A stretch of 61,500 bases of DNA from Enterobacter sp. (lineage in GTDB: Bacteria; Pseudomonadota; Gammaproteobacteria; Enterobacterales; Enterobacteriaceae). The first letter of the stretch is position 1. Each line of letters begins with the position of its first letter. The stretch covers positions 1-61,500 of the forward strand of contig JALCNW010000018.1 of the NCBI GenBank assembly GCA_022649305.1, written 5' to 3'. The notes beneath the pieces are model-generated. The model searched no databases and had not been told where the DNA came from. It saw only the letters and a program-made list of their open reading frames with translations. A program made the translations under genes and the position numbers. Positions 17,301 through 26,777 of the stretch are shown here, one piece after another.

Positions 17301-18242
17301 GTGGCGCAGGCGTTTGCTGCTCTGCTGGGCTGTGACGTGAACGATATTGAAGCGGATTTCTTCGCCCTTGGCGGCCATTCGCTGCTGGCGATGCGCCTGG
17401 CGGCACAGCTCAGCCGCGCGTTTGCCCGCCGGGTTACGCCGGGGCAGATTATGGTGGCCTCTACGGTGAATCAGCTCAGCACGCTGTTGGATTCGCCCAT
17501 CAGCGAGGAACAGGCTCAGCGTCTGGGCTTTGAGACGATTTTACCCCTGCGTCAAAGCAATGGTCCGACGCTGTTTTGCTTCCATCCGGCGTCCGGATTC
17601 GCCTGGCAGTTTAGCGTGCTGTCTCGCTACCTCAGCCCTCGCTGGTCGATTATCGGCATTCAGTCGCCGCGACCGGACGGGCCGATGGCGCGATGCGCGG
17701 ATCTGGATGCTGTGATTGAGCACCATCTGGCGACGCTGCGCGCCCAGCAGGCCCACGGGCCGTATTATCTGTTCGGCTATTCGCTCGGTGGGACATTAGC
17801 GCAGGGCATTGCCGCGCGGCTGCGTCAGCAGGGTGAAGAGGTGGCGTTCCTCGGCCTGCTGGATACCTGGCCGCCAGAGACGCAGAACTGGGCCGAGAAA
17901 GAGGCCAACGGGCTGGATCCTGAGGTACTTGCGGAAATCGAGCGCGAACGTCAGGCGTTTATCGCCGCCCAGCAGGGCCAGGCGTCAAGCGAGCTGTTTA
18001 CCGCCATCGAAGGCAACTATGCGGATGCGGTGCGGTTGCTCACCACCGCCCATAGCGCGCGATTCGACGGCAAAGCCACACTGTTTGTCGCCGAGCGCAC
18101 GCGAACGATGGATCCGCAACAGGCCTGGGCCCCATGGGTGAATGAGCTGGAGGTTTACCCTCAAGACTGCGCTCACGTGGATATCATCTCACCGCAGGCG
18201 TTTGAACAGATTGGACCGGTGCTGAAGGGGATACTGGCGTAA
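14382..18242 (+). CDS. entF: Enterobactin NRPS EntF (C-A-PCP-TE)
   Basis: A 1286-residue NRPS that activates L-serine, joins it to dihydroxybenzoate and cyclises three units. The condensation domain (~1-440) has HHLVVDG with catalytic His134 (133-139). The adenylation domain (~460-960) has FTSGSTGRPKGV near 596 and NLYGPTEAAVD. The carrier domain has GGHSLL with phosphopantetheine Ser1000. The thioesterase (~1060-1286) has GYSLGG with Ser1134 and a C-terminal His in DCAHVDI. The start overlaps ybdZ. E. coli carries fepE next; here fepC follows directly in the opposite orientation. Confidence 0.97.
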   Translation: MSAHLPLVAAQPGIWMAEQLSTLPNAWSVAHYTELKGDINAPLLAKAIAAGMMQADTLRTRFSEDNGEVWQWVDESITLPETAMVRAESHVAAVALMEADLSQDLRVDSGQPLAFHLLIQVEENRWYWYQRYHHLVVDGFSFPAITRQIAAIYTALSKGEPIPASPFTPFAEVVEEYQRYRDSEAYQRDGAFWAEQRKQLPPPVSLSPTPLPGRAETTDILRLKLVADKRAFSRLVSAAHQVQRTDLALALVALWLGRLTGRLDYAAGFIFMRRMGSTALTATGPVLNVLPLAVNIAAHDTLPDLAQRLANQLKKMRRHQRYDAEQIVRDSGRAAGDEALFGPVMNVKVFDYQLDINGVDAITHTLATGPVNDLELALFPDEQGGLSIEILANKHRYDEPTLTRHVARLYALLAQFADNPDLKCGDAETVSESEYHQLERINDTGMMLPATTLSALVAAQAHNTPDAPALADAHIALTYRQMREQVIALATLLRERGVKPGDSVAVALPRSVFLTLALHGIVEAGAAWLPLDTGYPDDRLRMMLEDARPSLLITTDDQLPRFSDQPVETFSYNTLLPAAGSEPLNLATPDQTAYIIFTSGSTGRPKGVMVGHTAIVNRLMWMQDHYPLTAQDVVAQKTPCSFDVSVWEFWWPFIAGAKLVMAEPDAHRDPQAMQQFFAHYGVTTTHFVPSMLAAFVASLTPENADCCASLKQVFCSGEALPTALCREWEALTHAPLHNLYGPTEAAVDVSWYPAFGPELAAVEGNSVPIGFPVWNTGLRILDAMMRPVPFGVAGDLYLTGIQLAQGYLGRPDLTASRFIADPFAPGERMYRTGDVARWLDNGAVEYLGRSDDQLKIRGQRIELGEIDRAMLSLPDVAQAVAHACVFNQAAATGGDARQLVGYVVSESGLPLDRDALLAALKAQLPPHMVPVVLLQISALPLSANGKLDRKALPLPELTSRATGRAPQSATEIAVAQAFAALLGCDVNDIEADFFALGGHSLLAMRLAAQLSRAFARRVTPGQIMVASTVNQLSTLLDSPISEEQAQRLGFETILPLRQSNGPTLFCFHPASGFAWQFSVLSRYLSPRWSIIGIQSPRPDGPMARCADLDAVIEHHLATLRAQQAHGPYYLFGYSLGGTLAQGIAARLRQQGEEVAFLGLLDTWPPETQNWAEKEANGLDPEVLAEIERERQAFIAAQQGQASSELFTAIEGNYADAVRLLTTAHSARFDGKATLFVAERTRTMDPQQAWAPWVNELEVYPQDCAHVDIISPQAFEQIGPVLKGILA

Positions 18243-18255
18243 GACTTGAACCTTG

Positions 18256-18291
18256 CCCCTCATCCTAACCTTCTCCCCATAGGGGAGAAGG
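18256..18291. repeat. CCTTCTCCCC/GGGGAGAAGG hairpin repeat, copy 2
   Basis: CCTTCTCCCC (18269-18278) pairs with GGGGAGAAGG (18282-18291) over a three-base loop, preceded by CCCCTCATCCTAA. Note the compensated T/A change relative to other copies, which keeps the stem paired. It lies between the convergent entF and fepC stops. Confidence 0.75.
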
Positions 18292-18309
18292 GACCGTCCG
18301 GAGCCGCCA

Positions 18310-19110
18310 TCAGACCGCACGTTTCCCCAGCGGTACCACCAGCGGCGTGCCCGCCACCGGGTCGTCAATAATCATGCAGCGCATTCCGTAGATCCGCTCG
18401 ATAAGTTCGGGCGTCACAATCTCTTTTGGCGCACCTTCCGCCACGATTTTACCGTCGCGCAGCGCAATCAGATGCGTAGCGTATCGACACGCCTGATTCA
18501 AATCGTGCAGCACCGCCGCCAGCGTATATCCCTGCGTGCGGTTGAGATCGCTCAGCAGCTCCAGCAGGTCAATTTGATGGCTTATATCCAACCAGGTCGT
18601 TGGCTCGTCGAGCAGCATGATCGACGTTTCCTGCGCCAGCACCATCGCAATCCACGCGCGCTGGCGCTGTCCGCCGGAAAGGGTATCCACGCTTTGCAGC
18701 GCAAGATCGGTAATGCCCGTCGCGTTCATGGCGCGGGTCACGGCCTCTTCATCTTCTTTACGCCAGCGGGTGAACAGCGGCTGATGCGGGTAACGTCCGC
18801 GCGCCACCAGCTCCTGCACCGTGATATCGCCGGGCGTGGTGGCATTCTGCGCCAGTAACCCGATGCGCCGCGCCACCTCTTTGCTGGCAAACTGCTGAAT
18901 AGGCTCGCCATCGAGAAACACGCTGCCCTGCGCGGGCGTCATCAGCCGACTCAGGGTGCGCAGCAGGGTGGATTTCCCACAGCCGTTCGGGCCAATAATC
19001 GCCGTAAAGTGGCCGTCGGGAATCGACACGGTTAAGTCGCTGGCGACGATTTTTTTGCCGTAGCCAAGGGTGAGGTTTTCGCCGCGCAAGCGGGGGGATG
19101 TTGCACTCAT
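18310..19110 (-). CDS. fepC: Ferric enterobactin ABC importer, ATPase FepC
   Basis: A 266-residue ABC ATPase. Walker A is GPNGCGKST (40-48), the signature is LSGGQ (144-148), and Walker B is LLDEP (166-170). It energises FepDG. The start is the ATG at 19110, which overlaps the fepG stop; a longer in-frame reading would run deep into fepG. The N-terminus SPRLRGENLTLGYGKK aligns with E. coli FepC. It is last in the fepD-fepG-fepC operon. Confidence 0.96.
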   Translation of the reverse strand: MSATSPRLRGENLTLGYGKKIVASDLTVSIPDGHFTAIIGPNGCGKSTLLRTLSRLMTPAQGSVFLDGEPIQQFASKEVARRIGLLAQNATTPGDITVQELVARGRYPHQPLFTRWRKEDEEAVTRAMNATGITDLALQSVDTLSGGQRQRAWIAMVLAQETSIMLLDEPTTWLDISHQIDLLELLSDLNRTQGYTLAAVLHDLNQACRYATHLIALRDGKIVAEGAPKEIVTPELIERIYGMRCMIIDDPVAGTPLVVPLGKRAV

Positions 19111-20099
19111 TTCTTGCGGGACTCCTGAACTAACAAAACGATAAGGTAGATGCCGCCAAGGCTGACGGTCACGACGCCCACCGGAAGTTGATAAGGCATA
19201 AACAGCTGCTGGGCGCAGAGGTCGGCAACCAGCAATAACAGCGCGCCGCACAGCGCCGACTGGGTCACGCCCCAGCGCGCCGTGCCGCTGATGCGCCGCG
19301 CGATGTGCGGGGCGACCAACGCAATAAAGGAGATCGGGCCCGCGATGGCGGTGGAGGCGGCGGTTAAGACTACCGCGACCAGCATCAGCGTCAGGCGGGA
19401 CCGTTCAACGCTCACACCCAGCGCGCAGGCGCTATCGTCGCCCATTTCCAGCAGGCGCATTCTGCGCACCAGCAGCCACGCGCAGACAAGCATCAGCGCG
19501 ATAATCGGCGTGGCGGGCAGGGTTTTAGCCCAGGTGAGCCCGTTAAGCGATCCGGCGTTCCACAGACCGGCGGTGAGCGAGGTTTCCAGCGACGCGCGCA
19601 GCAGCAGCCACGTGTTAAACGCCATCAGCATGGCGCGAATGCCGATGCCGATAATAATCAGGCGGAAGGTTTCAATGCCGTTGCGCCAGGCCAGCGCCCA
19701 GACGACAAGCGAGGTCAGGACTCCACCGGCCATCGCCGCCAGAGCAATTGCTGTCAGGTGTTGACCAAACAACACCATCGCCACCAGCACGCCGCTCCAG
19801 GCTCCGGTGTTAAAGCCCATCACGTCCGGGCTGCCCAGCGGGTTGCGCAGCAGCGACTGGAAGATGGCCCCGCTGACGCCGAGTGCCGCGCCGACCAGGA
19901 TCGCCATCATTACGCGCGGCAGTCGCCATTCGGTGACCACCATAGTGATGTTACGCGGCGCATTGCCGGTGAGGGCATCAAAAACCTGTACAAAATCGAG
20001 CGTTACCGCGCCGCTGCGCAAGCTCCAGACGGCGGTGAGCACGCTTGCGATAACCAGCAACAGACAGGTGGTGACTAAACGGCGGGAAGGCGCCATCAC
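19107..20099 (-). CDS. fepG: Ferric enterobactin ABC importer, permease FepG
   Basis: A 330-residue FecCD-family permease, the same length as E. coli FepG. It has several hydrophobic spans, the family motif SLLRNPLGSPDVMGFNTGAW and the EAA-like region GPISFIALVAPHIARRISG. With FepD it forms the inner-membrane channel for ferric enterobactin. It overlaps both fepD and fepC by four bases. Confidence 0.96.
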   Translation of the reverse strand: MMAPSRRLVTTCLLLVIASVLTAVWSLRSGAVTLDFVQVFDALTGNAPRNITMVVTEWRLPRVMMAILVGAALGVSGAIFQSLLRNPLGSPDVMGFNTGAWSGVLVAMVLFGQHLTAIALAAMAGGVLTSLVVWALAWRNGIETFRLIIIGIGIRAMLMAFNTWLLLRASLETSLTAGLWNAGSLNGLTWAKTLPATPIIALMLVCAWLLVRRMRLLEMGDDSACALGVSVERSRLTLMLVAVVLTAASTAIAGPISFIALVAPHIARRISGTARWGVTQSALCGALLLLVADLCAQQLFMPYQLPVGVVTVSLGGIYLIVLLVQESRKK

Positions 20100-21100
20100 A
20101 GGGCACCTCCGCGCTGGCGTCGCACCAGGAAAATCAGCACCGGTGCGCCGATAAAGGCGCTCACCACCGACACCCGTAGTTCGCCCGGGACCAGCAGGCG
20201 GCCCAATATGTCAGCAAATAACAGCAGTACCGGCGTGGCGAGCAGCGTGACCGGGAGCGACCAGCGGTGATCGGCCCCAACTATCCAGCGCGCCATGTGG
20301 GGCATCATCAGGCCGATAAAGGCAATGGGCCCGACCACCGCCGTCGCGCTGCCGCACAGCACGGTGATTGCCAGCAGGCCGATAAGCTGGGTACGCGCCA
20401 CGCGACTGCCGAGTGCGGTGGCGGTGTCGCTGCCGAGGCTCAGGCTGTTGAGCGCCCGGCTTAAAAACAGCGCTACGGTGGCGGCGATCAGCACCGGAAG
20501 GGTGACGATGCGCAGGGTTTCCAGCGTGCGGATATCCAGCGATCCGGCCTGCCAGAAACGCAGTTGATCCCACACATCCGGGTTAAGCAAGGCAATGCCG
20601 CTGGATAATCCTTCGAGCACCGCGCCGAGCGCAACGCCCGCCAGCGTCAGGCGCACCGGACTCAGTTGCCCGCCACCCTGACTGCCGGTAAAGGCGACGA
20701 TTAACGATGCGGCAAGCGCGCCGCAGAACGCCATCATCAGCTGTTCAGTGGGAGAGGAAAAGCCAAACAGCGCCGCGCCCAGCACGATAGCGAAGCTGGC
20801 ACCGGCGTTGACGCCCAAAATACCGGGGTCGGCCAGCGGGTTGCGGGTGAGGGTTTGCATCAGCGCACCGGCAAGACCGAGCGCGCCTCCCGCCAGCAGT
20901 CCCGCAAGGGTGCGGGGCAGGCGAGCATCCAGCACGATCGTGCAGTCGGCGCTTTGACAACGACCGGACAGGGCATCGACGATAACGGATGCGGGCAAAG
21001 GTTTTGCGCCGACCAGCAGGCTGAGCGCCACGGCCAGCATTAATAGCAGTAATAAAACGGGCACCGCAGCGGCGCGCAACGCGGAAGAGGAAAACGACAT
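20096..21100 (-). CDS. fepD: Ferric enterobactin ABC importer, permease FepD
   Basis: A 334-residue FecCD-family permease with ALMQTLTRNPLADPGILGVN near residue 90 and GPIAFIGLMMPHMARWIVG near 265. ATG 21100 (MSFSSSALR) is chosen over ATG 21112 because GGACG lies seven bases before it, and because the length then equals E. coli FepD. It is first gene of fepDGC, divergent from entS across overlapping Fur boxes. Confidence 0.95.
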   Translation of the reverse strand: MSFSSSALRAAAVPVLLLLLMLAVALSLLVGAKPLPASVIVDALSGRCQSADCTIVLDARLPRTLAGLLAGGALGLAGALMQTLTRNPLADPGILGVNAGASFAIVLGAALFGFSSPTEQLMMAFCGALAASLIVAFTGSQGGGQLSPVRLTLAGVALGAVLEGLSSGIALLNPDVWDQLRFWQAGSLDIRTLETLRIVTLPVLIAATVALFLSRALNSLSLGSDTATALGSRVARTQLIGLLAITVLCGSATAVVGPIAFIGLMMPHMARWIVGADHRWSLPVTLLATPVLLLFADILGRLLVPGELRVSVVSAFIGAPVLIFLVRRQRGGAL

Positions 21101-21116
21101 AGCAACGTCCATGATT

Positions 21117-21137
21117 TGATAATGATAGTAATTATCG
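21117..21137. promoter_or_regulatory. Overlapping Fur boxes in the fepD-entS divergent gap
   Basis: Bases 21118-21136 match the 19-base Fur palindrome (GATAATGATAATCATTATC) at 17 of 19 positions. In 7-1-7 terms, sites at 21117-21131 (11/14) and 21123-21137 (12/14) overlap by a six-base shift, as in strong Fur operators. Both fepDGC and entS should be iron-repressed. Confidence 0.85.
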
Positions 21138-21211
21138 TTATCTATCTTATTTGGCTATGTTAGCATGTGCGCCCATGAAATTGGTAGATAGTTAGACCTC
21201 AAGGCCTTGTC

Positions 21212-22456
21212 ATGAATCAAAAATCCTGGCTGCTCAATCTCAGCCTGCTCAAAACGCATCCGGCGTTTCGCGCCGTCTTTATCGCCCGCTTTATCTCCAT
21301 TTTATCCCTTGGTCTGCTCGGCGTTGCCGTCCCGGTGCAGATTCAGGCCATGACCCAGTCCAGCTGGCTGGTCGGCCTGTCCGTCACCCTGACGGGCAGC
21401 GCGATGTTTATCGGCCTGATGGTAGGCGGAGTGCTGGCGGACCGATACGAGCGTAAGAGACTGATTCTGCTGGCGCGTGGCACCTGCGGCGTCGGGTTTA
21501 TCGGACTGTGTCTGAATGCGATGCTACCGGAGCCGTCGCTCATCGCCATTTATGTGCTGGGACTCTGGGACGGATTTTTTGCCTCGCTGGGCGTTACGGC
21601 GCTGCTGGCGGCGACTCCCGCGTTGGTCGGGCGTGAGAATTTGATGCAGGCCGGGGCGATCACCATGCTCACCGTCCGTCTTGGCTCGGTGATTTCGCCG
21701 ATGGTTGGCGGGCTGTTGCTCGCAACCGGCAACGTGGCCTGGAACTACGGCCTGGCGGCGGCGGGGACCTTTATCACCACCTTGACCCTGCTGCGCCTGC
21801 CGCTTTTGCCACCGCCACCGCAGCCGCGCGAGCATCCTTTAACATCGCTGATGGCGGCGATCCGTTTCTTGTTCAACAACCCGCTGATTGGCGGCATTGC
21901 GCTGTTAGGCGGCCTGCTGACCATGGCGAGCGCGGTGCGCGTTCTTTATCCGGCGCTGGCGATTGAATGGCAAATGGGCGCGTCACAAATTGGCCTGCTG
22001 TACGCGGCGATCCCGCTCGGGGCGGCGTTTGGCGCGCTGACCAGCGGCAACCTGGCGCAAAGCGCACGGCCGGGGCTGATTATGCTCTCGGCCACCGTCG
22101 CCTCGTTTATTGCCATTGCTTTGTTTAGCCTGATGCCGTTCTGGGCGCTGGGCGTAGTGTGTCTGGCGCTGTTCGGCTGGTTGAGCGCAATCAGTTCGCT
22201 GCTGCAATACACCCTGATTCAAACCCAAACGCCGGAAGGAATGCTCGGGCGAATTAACGGCCTGTGGACCGCGCAGAACGTGACGGGCGATGCGATTGGC
22301 GCGGCGATCCTCGGCGGGCTGGGTGTGATTCTGACGCCAGTAGCGTCGGCGAGCAGCAGCGGATTTGTGCTGGCGATCGTCGGGGCGATTTTGCTGATGA
22401 CGCTGACGGAGTTAAGACGGTTCCGGCAGGAGCCAGTGCTGAATGATATCCAGTAA
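21212..22456 (+). CDS. entS: Enterobactin exporter EntS (MFS)
   Basis: A 414-residue major facilitator protein with about twelve hydrophobic spans. The MFS motif A loop is [15 protein letters not shown] (about 72-86). It exports enterobactin across the inner membrane; TolC then takes it to the medium. It is transcribed from the shared Fur-controlled gap with fepDGC. The last few bases of the gene are already part of the ~365-bp dispersed repeat that follows. Confidence 0.96.
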   Translation: MNQKSWLLNLSLLKTHPAFRAVFIARFISILSLGLLGVAVPVQIQAMTQSSWLVGLSVTLTGSAMFIGLMVGGVLADRYERKRLILLARGTCGVGFIGLCLNAMLPEPSLIAIYVLGLWDGFFASLGVTALLAATPALVGRENLMQAGAITMLTVRLGSVISPMVGGLLLATGNVAWNYGLAAAGTFITTLTLLRLPLLPPPPQPREHPLTSLMAAIRFLFNNPLIGGIALLGGLLTMASAVRVLYPALAIEWQMGASQIGLLYAAIPLGAAFGALTSGNLAQSARPGLIMLSATVASFIAIALFSLMPFWALGVVCLALFGWLSAISSLLQYTLIQTQTPEGMLGRINGLWTAQNVTGDAIGAAILGGLGVILTPVASASSSGFVLAIVGAILLMTLTELRRFRQEPVLNDIQ

Positions 22457-22814
22457 TTTTTGTTCCATAGCAATGAATATGGTGGCATCCAAATATCAGA
22501 CTTACCGCGATGACCTGGTCCGGCTGTAAATCGCCGAGTTGTTGACTGAAGGCCGGGGCGACGCGCATGGATGCGCGGCGAGGGCGCATTTACAGGGACG
22601 TTGCAGCGCCCGTCCCCGATAGCCGTAAGGAATAAGACGAGGGTATCGCGAAGCGACGATTTTCTTGCCGGGAGCCCGGGTCGCCAGGGCGGCGGCGATT
22701 GAGCCGCCCTGGCACGTTCACCGTTTCTGGGTTCATAGAGAAGCACGAAACTGGAAGTGAACGGAATAACCTCCTGAGCCGCATGCACCCCCTCTCCCCG
22801 AAGAGGAGAGGGAG
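22451..22814. repeat. ~365-bp structured dispersed repeat, copy A
   Basis: This block between the convergent entS and fepB recurs at 41624-42000 in the same orientation. I count about ten substitutions plus one ~12-base insertion, near 97% identity. It contains several palindromes: GCGCATGGATGCGC (22563-22576), TCGC-GAA-GCGA (22646-22656), and 11-base arms GCCAGGGCGGC/GCCGCCCTGGC (22683-22693 and 22703-22713). It ends in the CCCTCTCC hairpin. Its reading frames are all broken or reversed, with no credible gene. It looks like a structured intergenic element rather than an insertion sequence; no transposase or terminal inverted repeats are visible. Confidence 0.9.
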
Positions 22815-22824
22815 TCGATTGTGC

Positions 22825-23784
22825 CTATTTAAACAACGTATCCAGCCGCTGCAACACCAACATGGCGCTGTAATAATCCAGACGGAAGGTTTCCGTTCCT
22901 AGCGCCCAGACGCGCTTGTTTTGCACCGCAGGCAGGTGTGCCAGCAGCGGGTTGGCGTAGATCGCATCGACGTCCTTTTGGTCTCCAGCAAACAGGAATA
23001 GCCCTTCGCCGTTTAGCCCTGTCGCCAGATTTTCACCGCCCAACTGGATGATGTCGTGACGTTGACCCTGGCTTTTCGAGGTGTGCAGCCCGGCAGGCAG
23101 GTCGGCCAGCGTGAACCCAAGCTGTTGCAGGAATTTGCCCTGCGCCGATTCCGTGGTCCACAGATTTGCGCTGTGCGCGGCGGCGGTGTAGACGATGGCG
23201 TTAACCGGCTGTGGTGGCAGCTTCATCTGCTGCTTTACCTTCGCAAGCTGGGTATCAAACTCGGCAATGCGTGCGGCGGCCTGCTTTTCCTGCCCGGTTA
23301 TCGCGCCGAGCTGGGTGAGTAGCGTCTGCCAGCTTTTGTCGTCGTAATTGATGACCAGCGTGGGCGCGATCGTCGAGAGCTGATCGTAAAGTGCGACCGC
23401 AGAATCACCGCCCGTGGCGCTGATCAGAATCAGATCCGGCATTTGCGCGGCAACGGCTTCGGCACTCGGCTCCCCGATGTACAAACGCGCCAGCTTGCGC
23501 TGCTTAGCAATATCTCCCCACTGACGCATAAAACCCTGCGCATCCGCCACGCGGTTGTTCGGCGTCGTTGCGCCGCTGGCGATCACCGGGGCGTCAATGG
23601 CCAGCAACGAGCCGGTGAGCGTCACGCTGGTGGAGACAATGCGCATCGGTTTGCTTTCCAGCGTGTGCGTGCCGCGGCTGTCGGTGACCTGGCGCGGCCA
23701 GTCGGCGGCGGTCGCTGAGGTTAGTCCTAAAACAAAAAGTCCTGCTAAAAGCAGGGCGTTACGGCAAACGACGGGGAGTTTCAC
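22825..23784 (-). CDS. fepB: Ferric enterobactin periplasmic binding protein FepB
   Basis: A 319-residue solute-binding protein; E. coli FepB is 318. It starts with GTG at 23784, preceded by AGGATG. The signal peptide runs through [16 protein letters not shown] with cleavage near residue 27, then [20 protein letters not shown] begins the mature fold. It passes ferric enterobactin from FepA to FepDGC. It is divergent from entC across a Fur box, and its 3' end abuts the dispersed repeat. Confidence 0.95.
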   Translation of the reverse strand: MKLPVVCRNALLLAGLFVLGLTSATAADWPRQVTDSRGTHTLESKPMRIVSTSVTLTGSLLAIDAPVIASGATTPNNRVADAQGFMRQWGDIAKQRKLARLYIGEPSAEAVAAQMPDLILISATGGDSAVALYDQLSTIAPTLVINYDDKSWQTLLTQLGAITGQEKQAAARIAEFDTQLAKVKQQMKLPPQPVNAIVYTAAAHSANLWTTESAQGKFLQQLGFTLADLPAGLHTSKSQGQRHDIIQLGGENLATGLNGEGLFLFAGDQKDVDAIYANPLLAHLPAVQNKRVWALGTETFRLDYYSAMLVLQRLDTLFK

Positions 23785-23929
23785 AAAGCGGCATCCTGAT
23801 TTTTTTGAGCTTAATGCTTCTCATTTTCATAAATGAAGGGGAGGGATGCAAGCAATAGTCGCACAAGATGTTCGCTCTGCGGTTGACACCGCCGCGCGGT
23901 AAGATTAGGTTAGCCATCGAAAATATAAA

Positions 23930-23944
23930 TGATAATTATTCTTA
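23930..23944. promoter_or_regulatory. Fur box upstream of entC
   Basis: TGATAATTATTCTTA matches the 7-1-7 Fur consensus at 12 of 14 positions, 28 bases before the entC ATG. It should govern entCEBAH, and fepB in the other direction may share it or use a weaker AT-rich site near 23809-23832. Confidence 0.75.
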
Positions 23945-23971
23945 CTGCGTTTATCATTTTAGGAGGATGAT

Positions 23972-25147
23972 ATGGATACGTCATTGGCTGAGGAAGTTCA
24001 CCACACCGCGACCACGCTGCAATCAGACAGCTTTTTCTTTATGTCGCCCTATCGCAGTTTTACCACGTCAGGCTGCTTTGCCCGTTTTTCTGAATCCGCC
24101 GTCGGCGGCGACGATCCGGCCGGAGCCTTCCAGCAAAAGCTGGCGCAGGCATTTGCCGAGGCGAAAGCCAGCGGCATTGCCCACCCGATCATGGTGGGTG
24201 CCATTCCGTTCGATACCCGCAAACCGTCGTCACTGTTTATTCCGCAAAGCTGGCAGACCTTCTCGCGCACCGCGCGTCAAAAATCCGCGCGCTATCTTTC
24301 AGGCGCGCAGGCACTGACGATCGCGCAACGCACCGAAATCCCGCCGCAGCCGGTGTTTGAAGAGATGGTAGCCCGCGCCGCCGCCCTCACCGCCACGCCG
24401 CAGGTGAACAAAGTGGTGCTCTCGCGCCTGATCGATATCGCTGCCGATCGGAAGATCGACAGCGGCGCGCTGCTTGAGCGCCTGATCGCGCAGAACCCGG
24501 CGAGTTTTAACTTCCACGTACCGCTCGAAGACGGCGGCGTGCTGCTGGGCGCAAGCCCTGAGCTGCTGCTGCGTAAAGAGGGCGCGCACTTTAGCTCCCT
24601 GCCGCTGGCCGGTTCCGCGCGTCGTCAACCGGACGACATGCTGGATCGCGAGGCGGGCAACAAGCTACTGGCTTCGGAAAAAGATCGTCACGAACATGAC
24701 CTGGTGACGCAGGCGATGAAGAGCGTGCTGGAAAAACGCAGCCATCAGCTCTCCATGCCATCTTCGCCCCAGTTGATCACCACGCCAACCCTGTGGCATC
24801 TGGCGACGCCGGTTGAGGGCGAAGCGCGTGAGAACGAAAACGCGCTGACGCTGGCGTGTCTGCTGCACCCGACCCCGGCCCTGAGTGGGTTCCCACATCA
24901 GGCGGCCAAAGCGCTCATTGCCGATCTGGAGCCGTTTGATCGCGAGCTGTTCGGCGGCATTGTCGGCTGGTGCGACAGCGAAGGCAACGGCGAGTGGGTG
25001 GTCACTATCCGCTGCGCGCGGCTACATGAAAAAACGGTTCGCCTGTTTGCGGGCGCGGGCATTGTCCCGGCCTCCTCGCCGGTGGGCGAGTGGCGCGAAA
25101 CCGGCGTCAAGCTTTCTACCATGCTCAACGTTTTTGGTTTGCACTGA
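23972..25147 (+). CDS. entC: Isochorismate synthase EntC
   Basis: A 391-residue chorismate-utilising enzyme that converts chorismate to isochorismate, the first step of dihydroxybenzoate synthesis. Visible signatures include [15 protein letters not shown], the [12 protein letters not shown] segment near 210, [10 protein letters not shown], and [19 protein letters not shown] near the C-terminus. AGGAGG precedes the ATG. It is first gene of entCEBAH. Confidence 0.97.
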   Translation: MDTSLAEEVHHTATTLQSDSFFFMSPYRSFTTSGCFARFSESAVGGDDPAGAFQQKLAQAFAEAKASGIAHPIMVGAIPFDTRKPSSLFIPQSWQTFSRTARQKSARYLSGAQALTIAQRTEIPPQPVFEEMVARAAALTATPQVNKVVLSRLIDIAADRKIDSGALLERLIAQNPASFNFHVPLEDGGVLLGASPELLLRKEGAHFSSLPLAGSARRQPDDMLDREAGNKLLASEKDRHEHDLVTQAMKSVLEKRSHQLSMPSSPQLITTPTLWHLATPVEGEARENENALTLACLLHPTPALSGFPHQAAKALIADLEPFDRELFGGIVGWCDSEGNGEWVVTIRCARLHEKTVRLFAGAGIVPASSPVGEWRETGVKLSTMLNVFGLH

Positions 25148-25156
25148 GGAATCATC

Positions 25157-26767
25157 ATGACCATCCCCTTTACCCGCTGGCCCGACGATTTTGCCCGGCG
25201 CTACCGTGAAAAAGGCTACTGGCAGGATCTGCCGCTGACCGACATTCTGACTCGTCATGCGGACAACGACGCCGTGGCTATTGTCGACGGTAACCGCCGC
25301 TATACCTACCGCGAATTTCATCAGGCGGTGAATAACCTGGCCTCGTCGCTTCAGGCGCAGGGCATCAAGCGTGGCGAAACGGCGCTGGTGCAGCTTGGCA
25401 ACGTGGCGGAGTTTTACATCACCTTTTTTGCGCTGTTACAGGTGGGTGTGGCTCCGGTCAACGCGCTTTTTAGTCATCAGCGCAGCGAGCTAAACGCCTA
25501 CGCGACCCAGATTGAACCGGCACTGGTGATTGCCGATCGCCTGCATGCGCTGTTTGTGGGCGATGACTTCCTCAATACCTTTGTCGATGAACACCGCTCC
25601 GTGCGCGTCGTGCTGCTGCGCGGCGATACGGGCGAACATGCGCTGGAGGCGGCGATTGCGCGTCCGGCGGATAACTTTGTTGCCAGCCCAACGCCTGCCG
25701 ACGAAGTGGCGTTCTTCCAGCTCTCCGGCGGCAGTACCGGCACGCCGAAGCTGATCCCGCGCACCCATAACGACTACGAATACAGCATTCGCCGCAGTAA
25801 CGAGGTGTGCGGTATCACTGCCGAAACCCGCTACCTGAACGCGCTGCCTGCGGCCCACAACTTTGCAATGAGCTCCCCAGGTTCATTGGGCATCTTTATG
25901 GCGGGCGGCTGCGTGGTGCTGGCAAACGATCCGAGCGCCACGCTGTGCTTCCCGCTGATTGAAAAGCATCAGATTACCGTCACCTCGCTGGTGCCGCCTG
26001 CGGTGAGTCTGTGGCTTCAGGCGATTGCCGAAGGCGCGGGCAACGCGCAGTTGGCGTCACTCCAGCTGTTGCAGGTTGGCGGGGCGCGGCTTTCCGCAAC
26101 GCTTGCTGCGCGCATCCCGGCAGAAATTGGCTGCCAGCTTCAGCAGGTATTCGGCATGGCGGAAGGGCTGGTGAACTACACCGCGCTCGACGATACACCT
26201 GAGCGCATCATGAATACTCAGGGCCGTCCGATGTGCCCGGATGACGAAGTGTGGGTGGCCGATGAACAGGGTCAACCGCTGCCGCGCGGCGAAGTGGGGC
26301 GCTTAATGACGCGCGGACCGTACACCTTTCGCGGCTACTTTAACAGCCCGGAACACAACGCCAGCGCCTTTGATGCCAACGGCTTTTACGGCTCTGGCGA
26401 CCTGATTGCGATCGACGAGCAGGGGTACATCACCGTGCAGGGGCGTGAGAAAGATCAGATCAACCGTGGCGGCGAGAAGATCGCGGCGGAAGAGGTCGAA
26501 AACTTACTCCTGCGCCATGAAGCGGTGATCCACGCCGCGCTGGTCAGTATGGAAGACAGCCTGCTGGGCGAAAAAAGCTGCGCGTATCTGGTGGTGAAAA
26601 CGCCGCTGCGTGCGGTCGAGGTGCGTCGCTTCCTGCGCGATCAGGGCGTTGCAGAATTCAAGCTGCCGGACCGCGTGGAGAGCGTTGACGCGCTGCCGCT
26701 GACGCCGGTCGGGAAAGTAGACAAGAAACAGTTGCGCCTGTGGCTCGCAGAACGCGCACAGGGCTGA
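25157..26767 (+). CDS. entE: 2,3-dihydroxybenzoate-AMP ligase EntE
   Basis: A 536-residue stand-alone adenylation enzyme that activates dihydroxybenzoate and loads it on the EntB carrier domain. The AMP-binding P-loop is SGGSTGTPK (190-198). The hinge [17 protein letters not shown] and the C-terminal [20 protein letters not shown] carry the conserved ANL-family motifs. It starts nine bases after entC. Confidence 0.97.
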   Translation: MTIPFTRWPDDFARRYREKGYWQDLPLTDILTRHADNDAVAIVDGNRRYTYREFHQAVNNLASSLQAQGIKRGETALVQLGNVAEFYITFFALLQVGVAPVNALFSHQRSELNAYATQIEPALVIADRLHALFVGDDFLNTFVDEHRSVRVVLLRGDTGEHALEAAIARPADNFVASPTPADEVAFFQLSGGSTGTPKLIPRTHNDYEYSIRRSNEVCGITAETRYLNALPAAHNFAMSSPGSLGIFMAGGCVVLANDPSATLCFPLIEKHQITVTSLVPPAVSLWLQAIAEGAGNAQLASLQLLQVGGARLSATLAARIPAEIGCQLQQVFGMAEGLVNYTALDDTPERIMNTQGRPMCPDDEVWVADEQGQPLPRGEVGRLMTRGPYTFRGYFNSPEHNASAFDANGFYGSGDLIAIDEQGYITVQGREKDQINRGGEKIAAEEVENLLLRHEAVIHAALVSMEDSLLGEKSCAYLVVKTPLRAVEVRRFLRDQGVAEFKLPDRVESVDALPLTPVGKVDKKQLRLWLAERAQG

Positions 26768-26777
26768 GGAACAGAAT

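Noticed and set aside
22219-22788. Minus-strand frames (189 and 111 codons) in the dispersed repeat, and the similar frame in copy B
   Set aside because: They read through palindromes of a repeat, differ in frame between copies and run antisense into entS.
22451-22814. Insertion sequence
   Set aside because: No transposase frame, terminal inverted repeats or target duplication could be found.
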